The notes under the pieces are model-generated. The model saw only the letters and a list, made by a program, of their open reading frames with translations, was not told the origin of the DNA and did no database searches. The translations under genes were made by a program, and so were the position numbers. A stretch of DNA of 64,000 nt from Pseudolabrys sp. Root1462 (GTDB taxonomy: Bacteria; Pseudomonadota; Alphaproteobacteria; Rhizobiales; Xanthobacteraceae): assembly GCF_001426945.1 (NCBI RefSeq), contig NZ_LMFS01000003.1:675115-739114 (forward strand), read 5' to 3'. Below are positions 9,058 to 17,147 of this stretch, in pieces; positions within the stretch are counted from its first letter, which is position 1, and the number at the start of each line of letters is the position of its first letter.

Positions 9058-9193
9058 TGCTGTTCTGTTTTGGCTGCTTAGCGCGCTGGGGCGCCTTCAC
9101 CTTCAGTCTGGCGGTTCTATTGTTGCATTGCAATATAAATTACGTCAGACTGATACAGCTAATTAATAATGCTGGTCGTTAGGGAGTACGTCG
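9058..9193. promoter_or_regulatory. ecm/ccr divergent control region with nested palindromes
   Basis: This 136-base gap serves both genes. An 11-base palindrome TTGCA-T-TGCAA (9124-9134) sits at the centre of a wider inverted repeat TCAGTCTG (9103-9110) / CAGACTGA (9147-9154); the two centres differ by half a base. Nearly concentric symmetry of this kind fits an operator for a dimeric or tetrameric regulator acting on both genes. AGGGAG upstream of 9194 is the ccr ribosome-binding site. No promoter boxes are clear enough to call. Confidence 0.5.
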
Positions 9194-10474
9194 ATGCCGG
9201 TTGCTGCCGTCGCGCGGAGCGGGGCTCCGCTCAAGGACCTTTACGACATCGGAGAAATTCCGCCGCTCGGTCATGTCCCGGAAAAAATGTACGCTTGGGT
9301 AATCCGCCAGGAGCGTCACGGGCCGCCGGAGCAATCCTTCCAGATCGAAGCGGTGCCGACATGGCCGATCGGCGAGGAAGATGTACTCGTTCTCGTGATG
9401 GCCGCGGGCGTGAACTACAACGGCATCTGGGCGGGACTCGGCCAGCCGATCACGCCGTTCAACGTTCACAAACAACCTTATCACATTGCTGGCTCTGACG
9501 CCTCCGGCATCGTCTGGGCCGTCGGCTCCAAGGTGAAGCGCTGGAAGGTCGGCGATGAGGTCATCGTCCACTGTAACCAGGACGATGGCGATGACGAGGA
9601 CTGCAACGGCGGCGATCCGCTGTTGTCGCCGTCGCAGCGCATCTGGGGTTACGAAACCCCGGACGGTTCGTTCGCGCAGTTCTGCCGCGTGCAGTCGCGC
9701 CAGCTCATGATCAAGCCGGCGCATTTGTCGTGGGAAGAGTCGGCCTGCTACACGCTGACGCTCGCCACCGCGTATCGCATGCTGTTCGGCCACGCGCCGC
9801 ATACGCTCAAGCCGGGCGACAATGTCCTGGTGTGGGGCGCATCGGGTGGTCTCGGCGTGTTCGGCATTCAGTTGGCGGCGGCGTCGGGCGCCAACGCCAT
9901 CGGCGTCATCTCCGACGATTCCAAGGCCGAGTATGTTTATAACCTCGGCGCCAAGGGCGTGATCAACCGCAAGGACTTCAAGTGCTGGGGCCAGTTGCCC
10001 CAGGTGAATTCCGCGGAGTTCAATGACTGGGCCAAGGAAGCGCGCCGCTTCGGCAAGGCCATCTGGGACATCACCGGCAAACGCGACGTCGATATCGTGT
10101 TCGAGCATCCGGGCGAACAGACCTTCCCGGTGTCGGCGATGGTGGTGAAGCGCGGGGGCATGGTCGTGTTCTGCGCCGGTACCACGGGTTTCAACATCAC
10201 CTTCGACGCGCGCTATGTCTGGATGCGGCAGAAGCGCATCCAGGGCTCGCATTTCGCGCATCTGAAGCAGGCGAGCCAGGCCAACCGCTTCGTGCTCGAA
10301 CGCCGCATCGATCCGTGCCTGTCGAAGACTTTCCCGTGGCTGGAAATTCCGAAGGCGCACACCATGATGTGGAAGAACCAGCATCCTCCGGGCAACATGG
10401 CGGTGCTGGTCAATGCGCCAATGATGGGGCTCAAGACCTACGAGGACGTGGTCGAGGTCACGGGGCCGCGCTGA
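9194..10474 (+). CDS. ccr: crotonyl-CoA carboxylase/reductase
   Basis: Signature enzyme of the ethylmalonyl-CoA pathway: reductive carboxylation of crotonyl-CoA with NADPH and CO2 to (2S)-ethylmalonyl-CoA. At 426 residues it has the expected MDR fold: an N-terminal catalytic domain with the conserved VNYNGIWAGLGQP, then the Rossmann motif VLVWGASGGLGVFGIQLA. The C-terminal part HFAHLKQASQANR and PPGNMAVLVNAP is characteristic of Ccr. The ATG at 9194 follows AGGGAG at good spacing. It is transcribed away from ecm. Confidence 0.95.
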   Translation: MPVAAVARSGAPLKDLYDIGEIPPLGHVPEKMYAWVIRQERHGPPEQSFQIEAVPTWPIGEEDVLVLVMAAGVNYNGIWAGLGQPITPFNVHKQPYHIAGSDASGIVWAVGSKVKRWKVGDEVIVHCNQDDGDDEDCNGGDPLLSPSQRIWGYETPDGSFAQFCRVQSRQLMIKPAHLSWEESACYTLTLATAYRMLFGHAPHTLKPGDNVLVWGASGGLGVFGIQLAAASGANAIGVISDDSKAEYVYNLGAKGVINRKDFKCWGQLPQVNSAEFNDWAKEARRFGKAIWDITGKRDVDIVFEHPGEQTFPVSAMVVKRGGMVVFCAGTTGFNITFDARYVWMRQKRIQGSHFAHLKQASQANRFVLERRIDPCLSKTFPWLEIPKAHTMMWKNQHPPGNMAVLVNAPMMGLKTYEDVVEVTGPR

Positions 10475-10476
10475 GC

Positions 10477-10492
10477 CGCTGCTAGGGCAGCG
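10477..10492. terminator. short hairpin between convergent ccr and yihY
   Basis: CGCTGC-TAGG-GCAGCG is a perfect 6-bp hairpin that contains the stop codon of the minus-strand YihY gene and lies three bases after the ccr stop. There is no T-run, so it is at best a weak bidirectional terminator. Confidence 0.3.
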
Positions 10493-11396
10493 CTGGCTTG
10501 TCGAGTTCGGTGGGCGGGGCGGTCTTTCCGGTGGAAGTATCATCCGGAGCCGCCAGCCTGTCCTGACGCCATTTCAAAACCACCGAATTGAGCTCGCTGC
10601 CGAAGATAAAGATCGACGCGCAGACATACAGGAAAATCAGCGCGATCATTGCCGAAGCGAGGCCCGCATACATGTTCACATAAGTGAACGTGTAACTGGC
10701 GAGGTAGCGGCCGAACGCCGCGCCGCAAATCATCCAGAGCAGGAGCGTCGCGGCGATGCCAGGCGCGATGTCGAGGAAGTCGCGCCGCCCGGCCGGCAGC
10801 CATCGATGCACGATGGTCAGCGAGATAATCAAAATGACGCCCGCCGCGGTAAAGCGCGAAAAGGTGATGAGGTCGCTCAAGGGTTCGAGCGTCGGCACAT
10901 ATTGCAGCACCTTGTCCCAGATGAACGGCGCCAGCACGACGAGGAACGAAAAGACCAAGAGACTGATCGCGGCGATCAGCACATAAGCGATCGACTCGAT
11001 GCGCAGGAGCCACCATGGCCGTCGCTCGGCCATGCCGTAAGCGCGGTTCAAGCCAATGCGCAGACTCTCTATGCCGCTGGAGGCGAAGTAGACGGCAAAG
11101 AGCACGCCGAAAGTCAGCACATTGCCGCGGCTGCCGATCAGAACGCCGCGGATGTCGTCGGCGATGGGCCCTGCCACCTGCGCGGGCCAGGTTTCCAGCA
11201 GTATGCGTGCCGCTTCGTCGGCCAGACTCTTCGAGCCGAAGAACACGCCAGCCAGCGCAGTCACGACGATGAGGAAGGGGAACATCGCCATCAGCGTCGA
11301 CAGCGCGATATGGCTGGCGATGGCCCAGCCGTCATCCGCCAGAAACTGGCGGAAGGCGTCGCGCAGACAACGCAATGACAGCTTGAGGTAGCTCAC
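10482..11396 (-). CDS. YihY/UPF0761 (BrkB-like) inner-membrane protein
   Basis: A 304-residue integral membrane protein with about six hydrophobic segments, for example LSTLMAMFPFLIVVTALAGVFFG and ASAMIALIFLYVCASIFIFGSEL. The N-terminal DDGWAIASHIALSTLMAMFPFL is typical of the YihY family. Earlier names such as ribonuclease BN and serum-resistance BrkB are not established for this family. The soluble C-terminus (DTSTGKTAPPTELDKP) is short. It ends seven bases from ccr on the opposite strand. Function unknown. Confidence 0.88.
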   Translation of the reverse strand: MSYLKLSLRCLRDAFRQFLADDGWAIASHIALSTLMAMFPFLIVVTALAGVFFGSKSLADEAARILLETWPAQVAGPIADDIRGVLIGSRGNVLTFGVLFAVYFASSGIESLRIGLNRAYGMAERRPWWLLRIESIAYVLIAAISLLVFSFLVVLAPFIWDKVLQYVPTLEPLSDLITFSRFTAAGVILIISLTIVHRWLPAGRRDFLDIAPGIAATLLLWMICGAAFGRYLASYTFTYVNMYAGLASAMIALIFLYVCASIFIFGSELNSVVLKWRQDRLAAPDDTSTGKTAPPTELDKPALP

Positions 11397-11469
11397 ACGA
11401 GGGTTCCGGAGCGGGCGATCCGCAGTGCGGAGAATGGCTATCAGGCGGCCGTTTGCAAGTGGGACGCCG

Positions 11470-13485
11470 TCAGGCCGCCTGCACGTCGCTGAGGAACTGG
11501 CGGACCTCGGCCTCTAGGCTCTCGGCTTCAACCGCGACGGCGTCGGCGAGGTTCTTGACGTCCGCCGCGGTCGAGCGGGCGTCGATGGTCACGCCGGTCA
11601 CCCGGCTCATCGCCTCGGCGCCGGTGCGAGCCTCGTTCGAAGCGCGGCTGACGCCTTCGGCAATCGCCGCGACCGCGGCGTTCTGCTGCTCGACCGTGGC
11701 GGCGACCGAGGTGGCAATCGACGCCATCTCGCCGATGATGGCGTTGACCTGCTCGATGGCCAGCGTGGCGCCCGCCGCCGCCGACTGGATGCCGCCGATC
11801 TGCTCGGCGATCTCTTCGGTCGAGCGCGCCGTCTGCGCGGCCAGCGATTTCACTTCGGCGGCGACCACGGCGAAGCCGCGCCCGGCCTCTCCGGCGCGCG
11901 CTGCTTCGATCGTGGCATTGAGTGCAAGCAGATTGGTCTGGCCGGCGACGGCTTGAATGAGGCCGACCACTTCGCCGATGCGCGTCGCCGCAACGCCGAG
12001 TTCGGTCATGGTCCTGGCGGTTTGCTTCGCTTCGGCGACGGCGCGCCCGGCAACGCCGCTGGATTGGGTCGCTTGCGCGGCGATGGCGTCGATCGACAGC
12101 GCCAGTTCCTCGACGGAGCCTGCCGCAGCACTGACATTGTCGGAAGCCGCGGTGGCGCGCTGTTCGGCGGTGCTCGCTTCGGCCGAAACCGTGTCCGCGG
12201 TGCGGTTGAGATTGGTGGAGCTGGCTTCGAGCTGGTGTGAAGCGGCCCGCAGCTTGCCGAGTGCCGCACCGACCGAGCCTTCGAAGCGTCGAATGGCGGC
12301 AGCGATGCTGTTGCTGCGCGCCTCGCGGGCACGGCTCTGGTCGGTCTGGGTTCGCGCCAGCTTCTCGCGTTCGATCATGGAATCGCGAAACACGAGAACG
12401 GTGCGCGCCATGGCGCCGATCTCGTCGCGTGTCTTGGTGGCCGGAACGGTGGTGGCCGTATCGCCGGCGGCGAGCGCTTTCATCGCGGCGCCCAGCCTGT
12501 CGAGCGGGCGCGTGATGCTGCGGCCGATCAGCCAACTGAACACAAGCCCGAGGATCGCCATCACCGCGCCGACCGCGATGATGCCGGTACGCGTGTCGTG
12601 CTGCGACACAGCGAGCGCCGTCGCGGCCCGCTGCGCGGCGCCGTTGGCCGACAGGATGACGGCGTCGACGCGGGGCAGCATGTTCTGGCTGTCGATGTCG
12701 ATCAGCGTGCGCAGCGGCTGGGTGCGGTCATGAAGCGAAACCCAGTAGGTGAAGGTGTCGTCATATTCCTTCACGAGCCGTTCGATCTTTTCTTTCAGTT
12801 GCGGCGTGCCGTCGATGTCGGCGAACAAGCGTTCGAATGCTTTGTAGCCGGCTTCGAACTGGGAGAGCGTCAGGTCGCTCGGCACAAGCCGATATTCGCT
12901 CTCCTGATGCCGCATCGTCAACAACAGCACGGTAATCTTGCGCGCTTCGGCATCGGCGATCCAAGTCAGATCGTTATTGATGATCGATTCGATCGCGTTG
13001 CCCGCGTCCCTGAGCGCCCAGCGAATGCCTTCGTCATCGGAAAAGCCGAGGACGCGCTGCAGCCCGTAGAGATCGTCGTAGTTGGTCCTGATCGCGGCGA
13101 GATCGGCGCGCAGCGCCTTGATGTCATCGACGCGAGAATTGCCGATCAACGTCTCGATGATGCCCAGGCTCTTGACGGCGAGGTCGTGGGACTGTGGGAA
13201 GGAGTTCAGCGCGAAATTGCGCTCGCGGCCGAAATCCTTGGCGGCGATGCGGATCGAGGCAATCGCGATCTTCAGATCGCGGCTGGCGTCGGCGAGCGTG
13301 TGGGAGCCGGCGACGGTCTGGAAGGCGCCGGACACATCGTCTTCGCCGGCCGTGTAAGTCAGTCCGTTGGCGAAAAAGCCCAACACCGGCACCAGGGCCA
13401 GTGCCACAATCCGGGTCCGGACGGAAAACGACGTCAGCAGCCGGGTGGGCGACCACGACTGGAGCGTTGCCTTGATGAGGCGCAT
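11470..13485 (-). CDS. methyl-accepting chemotaxis protein
   Basis: A 671-residue transmembrane chemoreceptor. The first membrane segment is near residues 25-45 ([17 protein letters not shown]), followed by a periplasmic helical region of about 260 residues. The second segment is [21 protein letters not shown], followed by HAMP ([17 protein letters not shown]). The signalling domain contains the hairpin tip [44 protein letters not shown]. Long alanine-rich coiled coils flank the tip. No che genes are nearby, so it feeds a distant signalling array. The ligand is unknown. Confidence 0.92.
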   Translation of the reverse strand: MRLIKATLQSWSPTRLLTSFSVRTRIVALALVPVLGFFANGLTYTAGEDDVSGAFQTVAGSHTLADASRDLKIAIASIRIAAKDFGRERNFALNSFPQSHDLAVKSLGIIETLIGNSRVDDIKALRADLAAIRTNYDDLYGLQRVLGFSDDEGIRWALRDAGNAIESIINNDLTWIADAEARKITVLLLTMRHQESEYRLVPSDLTLSQFEAGYKAFERLFADIDGTPQLKEKIERLVKEYDDTFTYWVSLHDRTQPLRTLIDIDSQNMLPRVDAVILSANGAAQRAATALAVSQHDTRTGIIAVGAVMAILGLVFSWLIGRSITRPLDRLGAAMKALAAGDTATTVPATKTRDEIGAMARTVLVFRDSMIEREKLARTQTDQSRAREARSNSIAAAIRRFEGSVGAALGKLRAASHQLEASSTNLNRTADTVSAEASTAEQRATAASDNVSAAAGSVEELALSIDAIAAQATQSSGVAGRAVAEAKQTARTMTELGVAATRIGEVVGLIQAVAGQTNLLALNATIEAARAGEAGRGFAVVAAEVKSLAAQTARSTEEIAEQIGGIQSAAAGATLAIEQVNAIIGEMASIATSVAATVEQQNAAVAAIAEGVSRASNEARTGAEAMSRVTGVTIDARSTAADVKNLADAVAVEAESLEAEVRQFLSDVQAA

Positions 13486-13668
13486 GAGCGGTGGCGGTTG
13501 TCGTCAGTTGAATGGAACGCGGCGCACAAGCGGTCGCCACAGATGAACCCGAAATGGTTAATTTTATTATTAAATCCGGGCCGGCCGCGTCCGGTACTTT
13601 GCTTTTGTGCAGTGCACGCGTACTGTTAGCTGCCTTTGGGCCAAGAATATCGAAATCTGGGGACCGCC
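13486..13668. promoter_or_regulatory. divergent region MCP/mcd with an 11-base palindrome
   Basis: The gap holds an AT-rich block (TTAATTTTATTATTAA, about 13558-13573) and, closer to mcd, the palindrome GTGCA-G-TGCAC (13607-13617). The latter shares the core TGCA-N-TGCA with the palindrome between ccr and ecm. GGGGA lies upstream of the mcd start. Confidence 0.4.
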
Positions 13669-15345
13669 ATGCCAATCGCCGCCTCCCGTAGCACTGCCGA
13701 CCAGGATCTGCGCGACCTTGCCCGCGAGGCGGTGGCCGCCATGGAGGCAATCCTGGCCGACGCCACCGGCAAGGTGCGAGGCAAGGTGACGGTGGAAGGT
13801 CATGCCGTCGGCAAGTTGTTTGATCGCGAGCAGCGGGCGACCCACGGGCTGGCCTGGCTCGCCACCTATGTCGAGGCGGTCAAACAGCTGACCGCCTATG
13901 CCGAGCGGATGACCGCGTCCGGTACGTTCGGCGAGGTCGAGGAGCACCTCACCTGGATCGGCCTCGGCGAGTGCCTGGCGCAGACCTTGGGCGGCATTCC
14001 AATGAGCCAGGGCGAGATGGTGCGGCCGAGCGACATGGGGCTCTCCATGGCGCAGGTTGCGGCGCGGCTGACGCCCGGCGTCGAAGCACTGATCGCCAAT
14101 GGCAACACCGCCGAGCGCCGCGCCCGGCTGATGGAGTTGATGCGACAGAGCCACGGCGCCACCGTCGGCGCCGCCGGTCTCGACGAAACGCTTGAATCGA
14201 TTCGCGAGGAGATGCGCCGCTTCTCCGACGCCGAAGTTGTCGGTCACGCTCATGGCTGGCATCGCACCAACAGCTACATCCCGTACGAAGTCGTCGGGCA
14301 GATGTCGGAGCTCGGCGTTTTCGGTCTGACCATCCCGGAAGAATTCGGCGGCATGGGCCTCGGCAAGGAGTCGATGTGCGTTGTCTCCGAGGAATTGTCG
14401 CGCGGCTATATCGGCGTCGGCTCACTCGGCACGCGTTCGGAAATCGCCGCCGAACTCATTCTCGGCGGCGGCACGCCCGAACAGAAGGCGAAGTGGCTGC
14501 CGAAGATCGCCTCCGGCGAAGTGCTGCCGACCGCGGTGTTTACCGAGCCGAACACGGGCTCCGACCTCGCCTCGCTGAAGACGCGCGCGGTGCGCGAAGG
14601 CGATGTCTACAAGGTCTACGGCAACAAGACCTGGATCACGCATCCGGTGCGCGCCGACCTGATGACGCTTCTGGTCCGCACCAATCCGAAGGAGCCGGGC
14701 CACCGCGGCCTGTCGATGCTGCTTGCCGAAAAGCCGCGCGGTGACGACAAGAATCCGTTCCCGGCCAAGGGCATGACCGGCACCGAGATCGAGGTGCTCG
14801 GCTATCGCGGCATGAAGGAATACGAAATCGCCTTCGACGGTTTCGAAGTGAAGGCCGAGAACCTGCTCGGCGGCGTCGAGGGCATGGGCTTCAAGCAGTT
14901 GATGCAGACCTTCGAATCCGCGCGCATCCAGACCGCGGCGCGCGCCATCGGCGTCGCCCAGGCGGCCATGGAGCAGGCGATGGAGTATGCGACCAACCGC
15001 ATCCAGTTCTCGCGGCCGATCGCCGATTTCCCGCGGGTCGCCGACAAGATCGTGATGATGGCGGTCGAGATCATGATCGCGCGCCAGCTCACCTATCACG
15101 CCGCACGCGAGAAGGATTCGGGCCGGCGCTGTGATCTCGAAGCCGGCATGGCCAAGCTCTACGGTGCGCGTGTCGCCTGGGCCAACGCCGACAACGCAGT
15201 GCAGGTGCATGGCGGCAACGGCTTTGCGCTCGAATTCCCGATCTCGCGCATCCTGTGCGACGCCCGCATCCTCAATATCTTCGAGGGCGCGGCAGAGATT
15301 CAGGCGCAGGTCATCGCGCGGCGTCTACTCGACGGCACCAATTAG
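13669..15345 (+). CDS. mcd: (2S)-methylsuccinyl-CoA dehydrogenase
   Basis: FAD-dependent acyl-CoA dehydrogenase that makes mesaconyl-CoA in the ethylmalonyl-CoA pathway. At 558 residues it is much longer than ordinary acyl-CoA dehydrogenases (about 385). The roughly 170-residue N-terminal extension (TADQDLRDLAREAVAAMEAIL...) is typical of Mcd. The core has VFTEPNTGSDLASLKT, WITHPVRADLMTLLVRT, QFSRPIADFPRVADK and the C-terminal IFEGAAEIQ with the probable catalytic Glu539. The start is the ATG at 13669 (MPIAASRS) after GGGGA. Proximity to ecm and ccr makes this reading firmer than a generic dehydrogenase. Confidence 0.9.
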   Translation: MPIAASRSTADQDLRDLAREAVAAMEAILADATGKVRGKVTVEGHAVGKLFDREQRATHGLAWLATYVEAVKQLTAYAERMTASGTFGEVEEHLTWIGLGECLAQTLGGIPMSQGEMVRPSDMGLSMAQVAARLTPGVEALIANGNTAERRARLMELMRQSHGATVGAAGLDETLESIREEMRRFSDAEVVGHAHGWHRTNSYIPYEVVGQMSELGVFGLTIPEEFGGMGLGKESMCVVSEELSRGYIGVGSLGTRSEIAAELILGGGTPEQKAKWLPKIASGEVLPTAVFTEPNTGSDLASLKTRAVREGDVYKVYGNKTWITHPVRADLMTLLVRTNPKEPGHRGLSMLLAEKPRGDDKNPFPAKGMTGTEIEVLGYRGMKEYEIAFDGFEVKAENLLGGVEGMGFKQLMQTFESARIQTAARAIGVAQAAMEQAMEYATNRIQFSRPIADFPRVADKIVMMAVEIMIARQLTYHAAREKDSGRRCDLEAGMAKLYGARVAWANADNAVQVHGGNGFALEFPISRILCDARILNIFEGAAEIQAQVIARRLLDGTN

Positions 15346-15443
15346 GCCCGTCACGCAACGAAATACCACTCTCTCGCGTTGATCTGGCGCAAAGCGTCGG
15401 CGCGGCCAACGCGCTTCTATGCGTCGTCCAAGGGAGAGTGCGC

Positions 15444-15890
15444 ATGTCACTATCGATCGAACAGGGTGAATGGGTCGTCGTCTGCGACGGCGCCAAGGCG
15501 CTCATACTTGAAAATTCGGGTGACGCGAAGTTCCCCAACCTCAAGACGAGAGAGGTTCTCGAGCACAAGGCAAAGGCGACCCACGACCTGGGCACCGACA
15601 GGCCGGGCCGCTCGAATTCGTCGGTGGGCCCAGGCCGCTCCGCAGTTGGGCAGACCGACTGGCACAGCCAGGAAGAAGAGAGCTTTCTTGCCGACCTCGC
15701 CGCCAAGCTCGATCATGCGGTGACCGCGCACGAGGTGAAGACGATGGTCATCGTCGCGCCGCCACGGGCGCTCGGCTTTCTCCGCCAGGCCTACGGACAT
15801 GGCCTGAAGGCGGCGGTGCGCGCCGAGATCGACAAGGATCTGGTCAAGATGCCCGTGCACGAGATCGAGAAGTATCTGGCCGCGCACTGA
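15444..15890 (+). CDS. host attachment family protein (baeRF-like)
   Basis: A 148-residue protein starting at the ATG at 15444 after AGGGAGAG. It begins GEWVVVCDGAKALILENSGD, has a central low-complexity segment (GRSNSSVGPGRSAVGQTDWH), and ends EVKTMVIVAPPRALGFLRQAYG...VHEIEKYLAAH. This is the pattern of the 'protein required for attachment to host cells' family, which resembles the archaeal release-factor/bacterial baeRF fold. The name comes from a plant-association phenotype in a relative and does not prove adhesion. No signal peptide; cytosolic. A terminator follows directly. Confidence 0.75.
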   Translation: MSLSIEQGEWVVVCDGAKALILENSGDAKFPNLKTREVLEHKAKATHDLGTDRPGRSNSSVGPGRSAVGQTDWHSQEEESFLADLAAKLDHAVTAHEVKTMVIVAPPRALGFLRQAYGHGLKAAVRAEIDKDLVKMPVHEIEKYLAAH

Positions 15891-15912
15891 TCAGGCCGCC
15901 ACGGCCGCCCCG

Positions 15913-15940
15913 ACGGCGAGGCTCGGCCTCGCCGTTTTTC
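15913..15940 (+). terminator. Rho-independent terminator after the host-attachment gene
   Basis: Perfect 10-bp stem ACGGCGAGGC-TCG-GCCTCGCCGT running into TTTTC, 22 bases after the stop codon at 15890. Confidence 0.85.
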
Positions 15941-16016
15941 TTCGTCTGAACCGGTTTCCACTTGGCTTGAAAACGCTTTATGGTCCGGCCGAATCTGATC
16001 GGGATTTCGGCCGGCG

Positions 16017-16931
16017 ATGGGCTTCTTTCATAAACTGCGGTGGGGCGGCGCGCTGGCCGCGCTTGTCCTGACGCTGAGCGCCGGGTCGGCCTGGCCGCAG
16101 GCCCACGTTCCCGCGCCGCGCGATCAGCCCGCCGCCGACGCCCCCGACACTAACCCGGTGCGCAACCCCGTCGATGTGCCCGGCTTCTGGGACCCGCGCC
16201 GGCGGCCGGAGCGGCCGGACCTTTCGCGGCTCACCGTCATCCGCTTTCTCACCGAGACCGATTATCCGCCGTTCGATTATGCCGGGCCGGATGGCAATCC
16301 GATCGGTTTCAATGTCGATCTGGCCCGCATGATCTGCGAGGAGATCAAGGTCGCCTGCACGGTCCAGATGCGCCGCTACGATACCTTGGTTGACAGCCTG
16401 AATACCAACCAGGGCGACGCGGTGATTGCCTCGATCGCGGCGTCGCCGACAATGCGCAAGCGCGTTGATTTCACCGACCCTTACTATCGCACACCGGCGC
16501 GCTTCGTGACGCGGCGCAATTCCGGCATCGACGACGTGCGGCCGCAGGCACTGGAAGGCAAGAAGGTCGGCGTCATCGCCGGCACCGCGCACGAAGCCTA
16601 TATCAAGGCGCTGTTCACCGAAGCCGAGCTGCACGCTTACCCTGACGACGCCGCCGCGCGCGCCGCGCTGAAAAAAGGTGAGGTTGATCTCGTATTCGGC
16701 GATGGCATCTCGCTGGCGTTCTGGCTCAACGGCACCGACTCGGCGAATTGCTGCCGCTTCGTCGGCGGGCCTTACCTGGAAAGCCGTTACTTTGGCGAGG
16801 GCGTTGGCATCGCCGTCCGCCGCGGCAACGACCTGTTGCGGCAGTCGCTGAACTGGGCGCTGTTCCGGCTCTGGGAGCAGGGGCGGTTCACCGACCTGTG
16901 GCTGCGCTATTTCCCGATCAGCCCGTTTTGA
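16017..16931 (+). CDS. amino-acid ABC transporter substrate-binding protein (family 3)
   Basis: A 304-residue periplasmic solute-binding protein. Residues 1-29 form a signal peptide (GALAALVLTLSAGSAWPQA). A proline-rich linker leads into the SBP_bac_3 domain: VIRFLTETDYPPFDYAGPDG, GFNVDLARMICEEI, DAVIASIAASPTMRKRVDFTDPYY and GKKVGVIAGTAHEAYIKAL. The family binds polar amino acids or related small molecules. There is no permease or ATPase gene alongside, so it either serves a distant transporter or acts as a sensor partner. ATG at 16017. Confidence 0.88.
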   Translation: MGFFHKLRWGGALAALVLTLSAGSAWPQAHVPAPRDQPAADAPDTNPVRNPVDVPGFWDPRRRPERPDLSRLTVIRFLTETDYPPFDYAGPDGNPIGFNVDLARMICEEIKVACTVQMRRYDTLVDSLNTNQGDAVIASIAASPTMRKRVDFTDPYYRTPARFVTRRNSGIDDVRPQALEGKKVGVIAGTAHEAYIKALFTEAELHAYPDDAAARAALKKGEVDLVFGDGISLAFWLNGTDSANCCRFVGGPYLESRYFGEGVGIAVRRGNDLLRQSLNWALFRLWEQGRFTDLWLRYFPISPF

Positions 16932-16991
16932 GGCCTGAAGGCCCCTTCCAAACTGGCGTGGACGAACTACGTTACGCGGATCGTCAACATC

Positions 16992-17007
16992 AGAAAGGAG
17001 GTGATCC
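16992..17007 (+). promoter_or_regulatory. extended Shine-Dalgarno sequence, complementary to the whole 16S rRNA 3' tail
   Basis: AGAAAGGAGGTGATCC is the reverse complement of the conserved 16S 3' end GGATCACCTCCTTTCT over all 16 bases. GGAGG is seven bases from the GTG at 17009. Ordinary genes in this window show only 4-7 matching bases. Confidence 0.8.
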
Positions 17008-17008
17008 A

Positions 17009-17086
17009 GTGTCTCATTGTCTATCGCCGCAGACGTCGGCATCCGCGACCTGGAATCTCGCCTCGGTGGGGTTCCACGTCAGCTAG
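17009..17086 (+). CDS. tiny ORF, 25 residues, unknown (possible leader peptide or sRNA-borne ORF)
   Basis: GTG-initiated ORF encoding MSHCLSPQTSASATWNLASVG followed by FHVS and TAG. It is placed ideally behind the extended Shine-Dalgarno sequence at 16992-17007 and is followed after 30 bases by a strong GC-rich hairpin. That layout (strong ribosome site, short ORF, terminator) looks like a self-contained small transcript or a leader. The downstream gene on this strand is lysK, 1.4 kb away, behind an opposite-strand gene, so ordinary attenuation is unlikely. No signal peptide or domain is recognised. Translation is inferred only from the ribosome site. Confidence 0.5.
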   Translation: MSHCLSPQTSASATWNLASVGFHVS

Positions 17087-17115
17087 CGGTCCCGCGGATT
17101 TGCGGTTCGGCAATG

Positions 17116-17147
17116 GAAGGGCCGCCCCGTACGGGCGGCCCTTCTTC
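17116..17147 (+). terminator. GC-rich terminator hairpin after the tiny ORF
   Basis: GAAGGGCCGCCC-CGTAC-GGGCGGCCCTTC forms a perfect 12-bp stem followed by TTC. The T-run is weak, but the stem is very stable. It overlaps the 3' end of the convergent flavoprotein gene region (stop at 17146). Confidence 0.65.
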
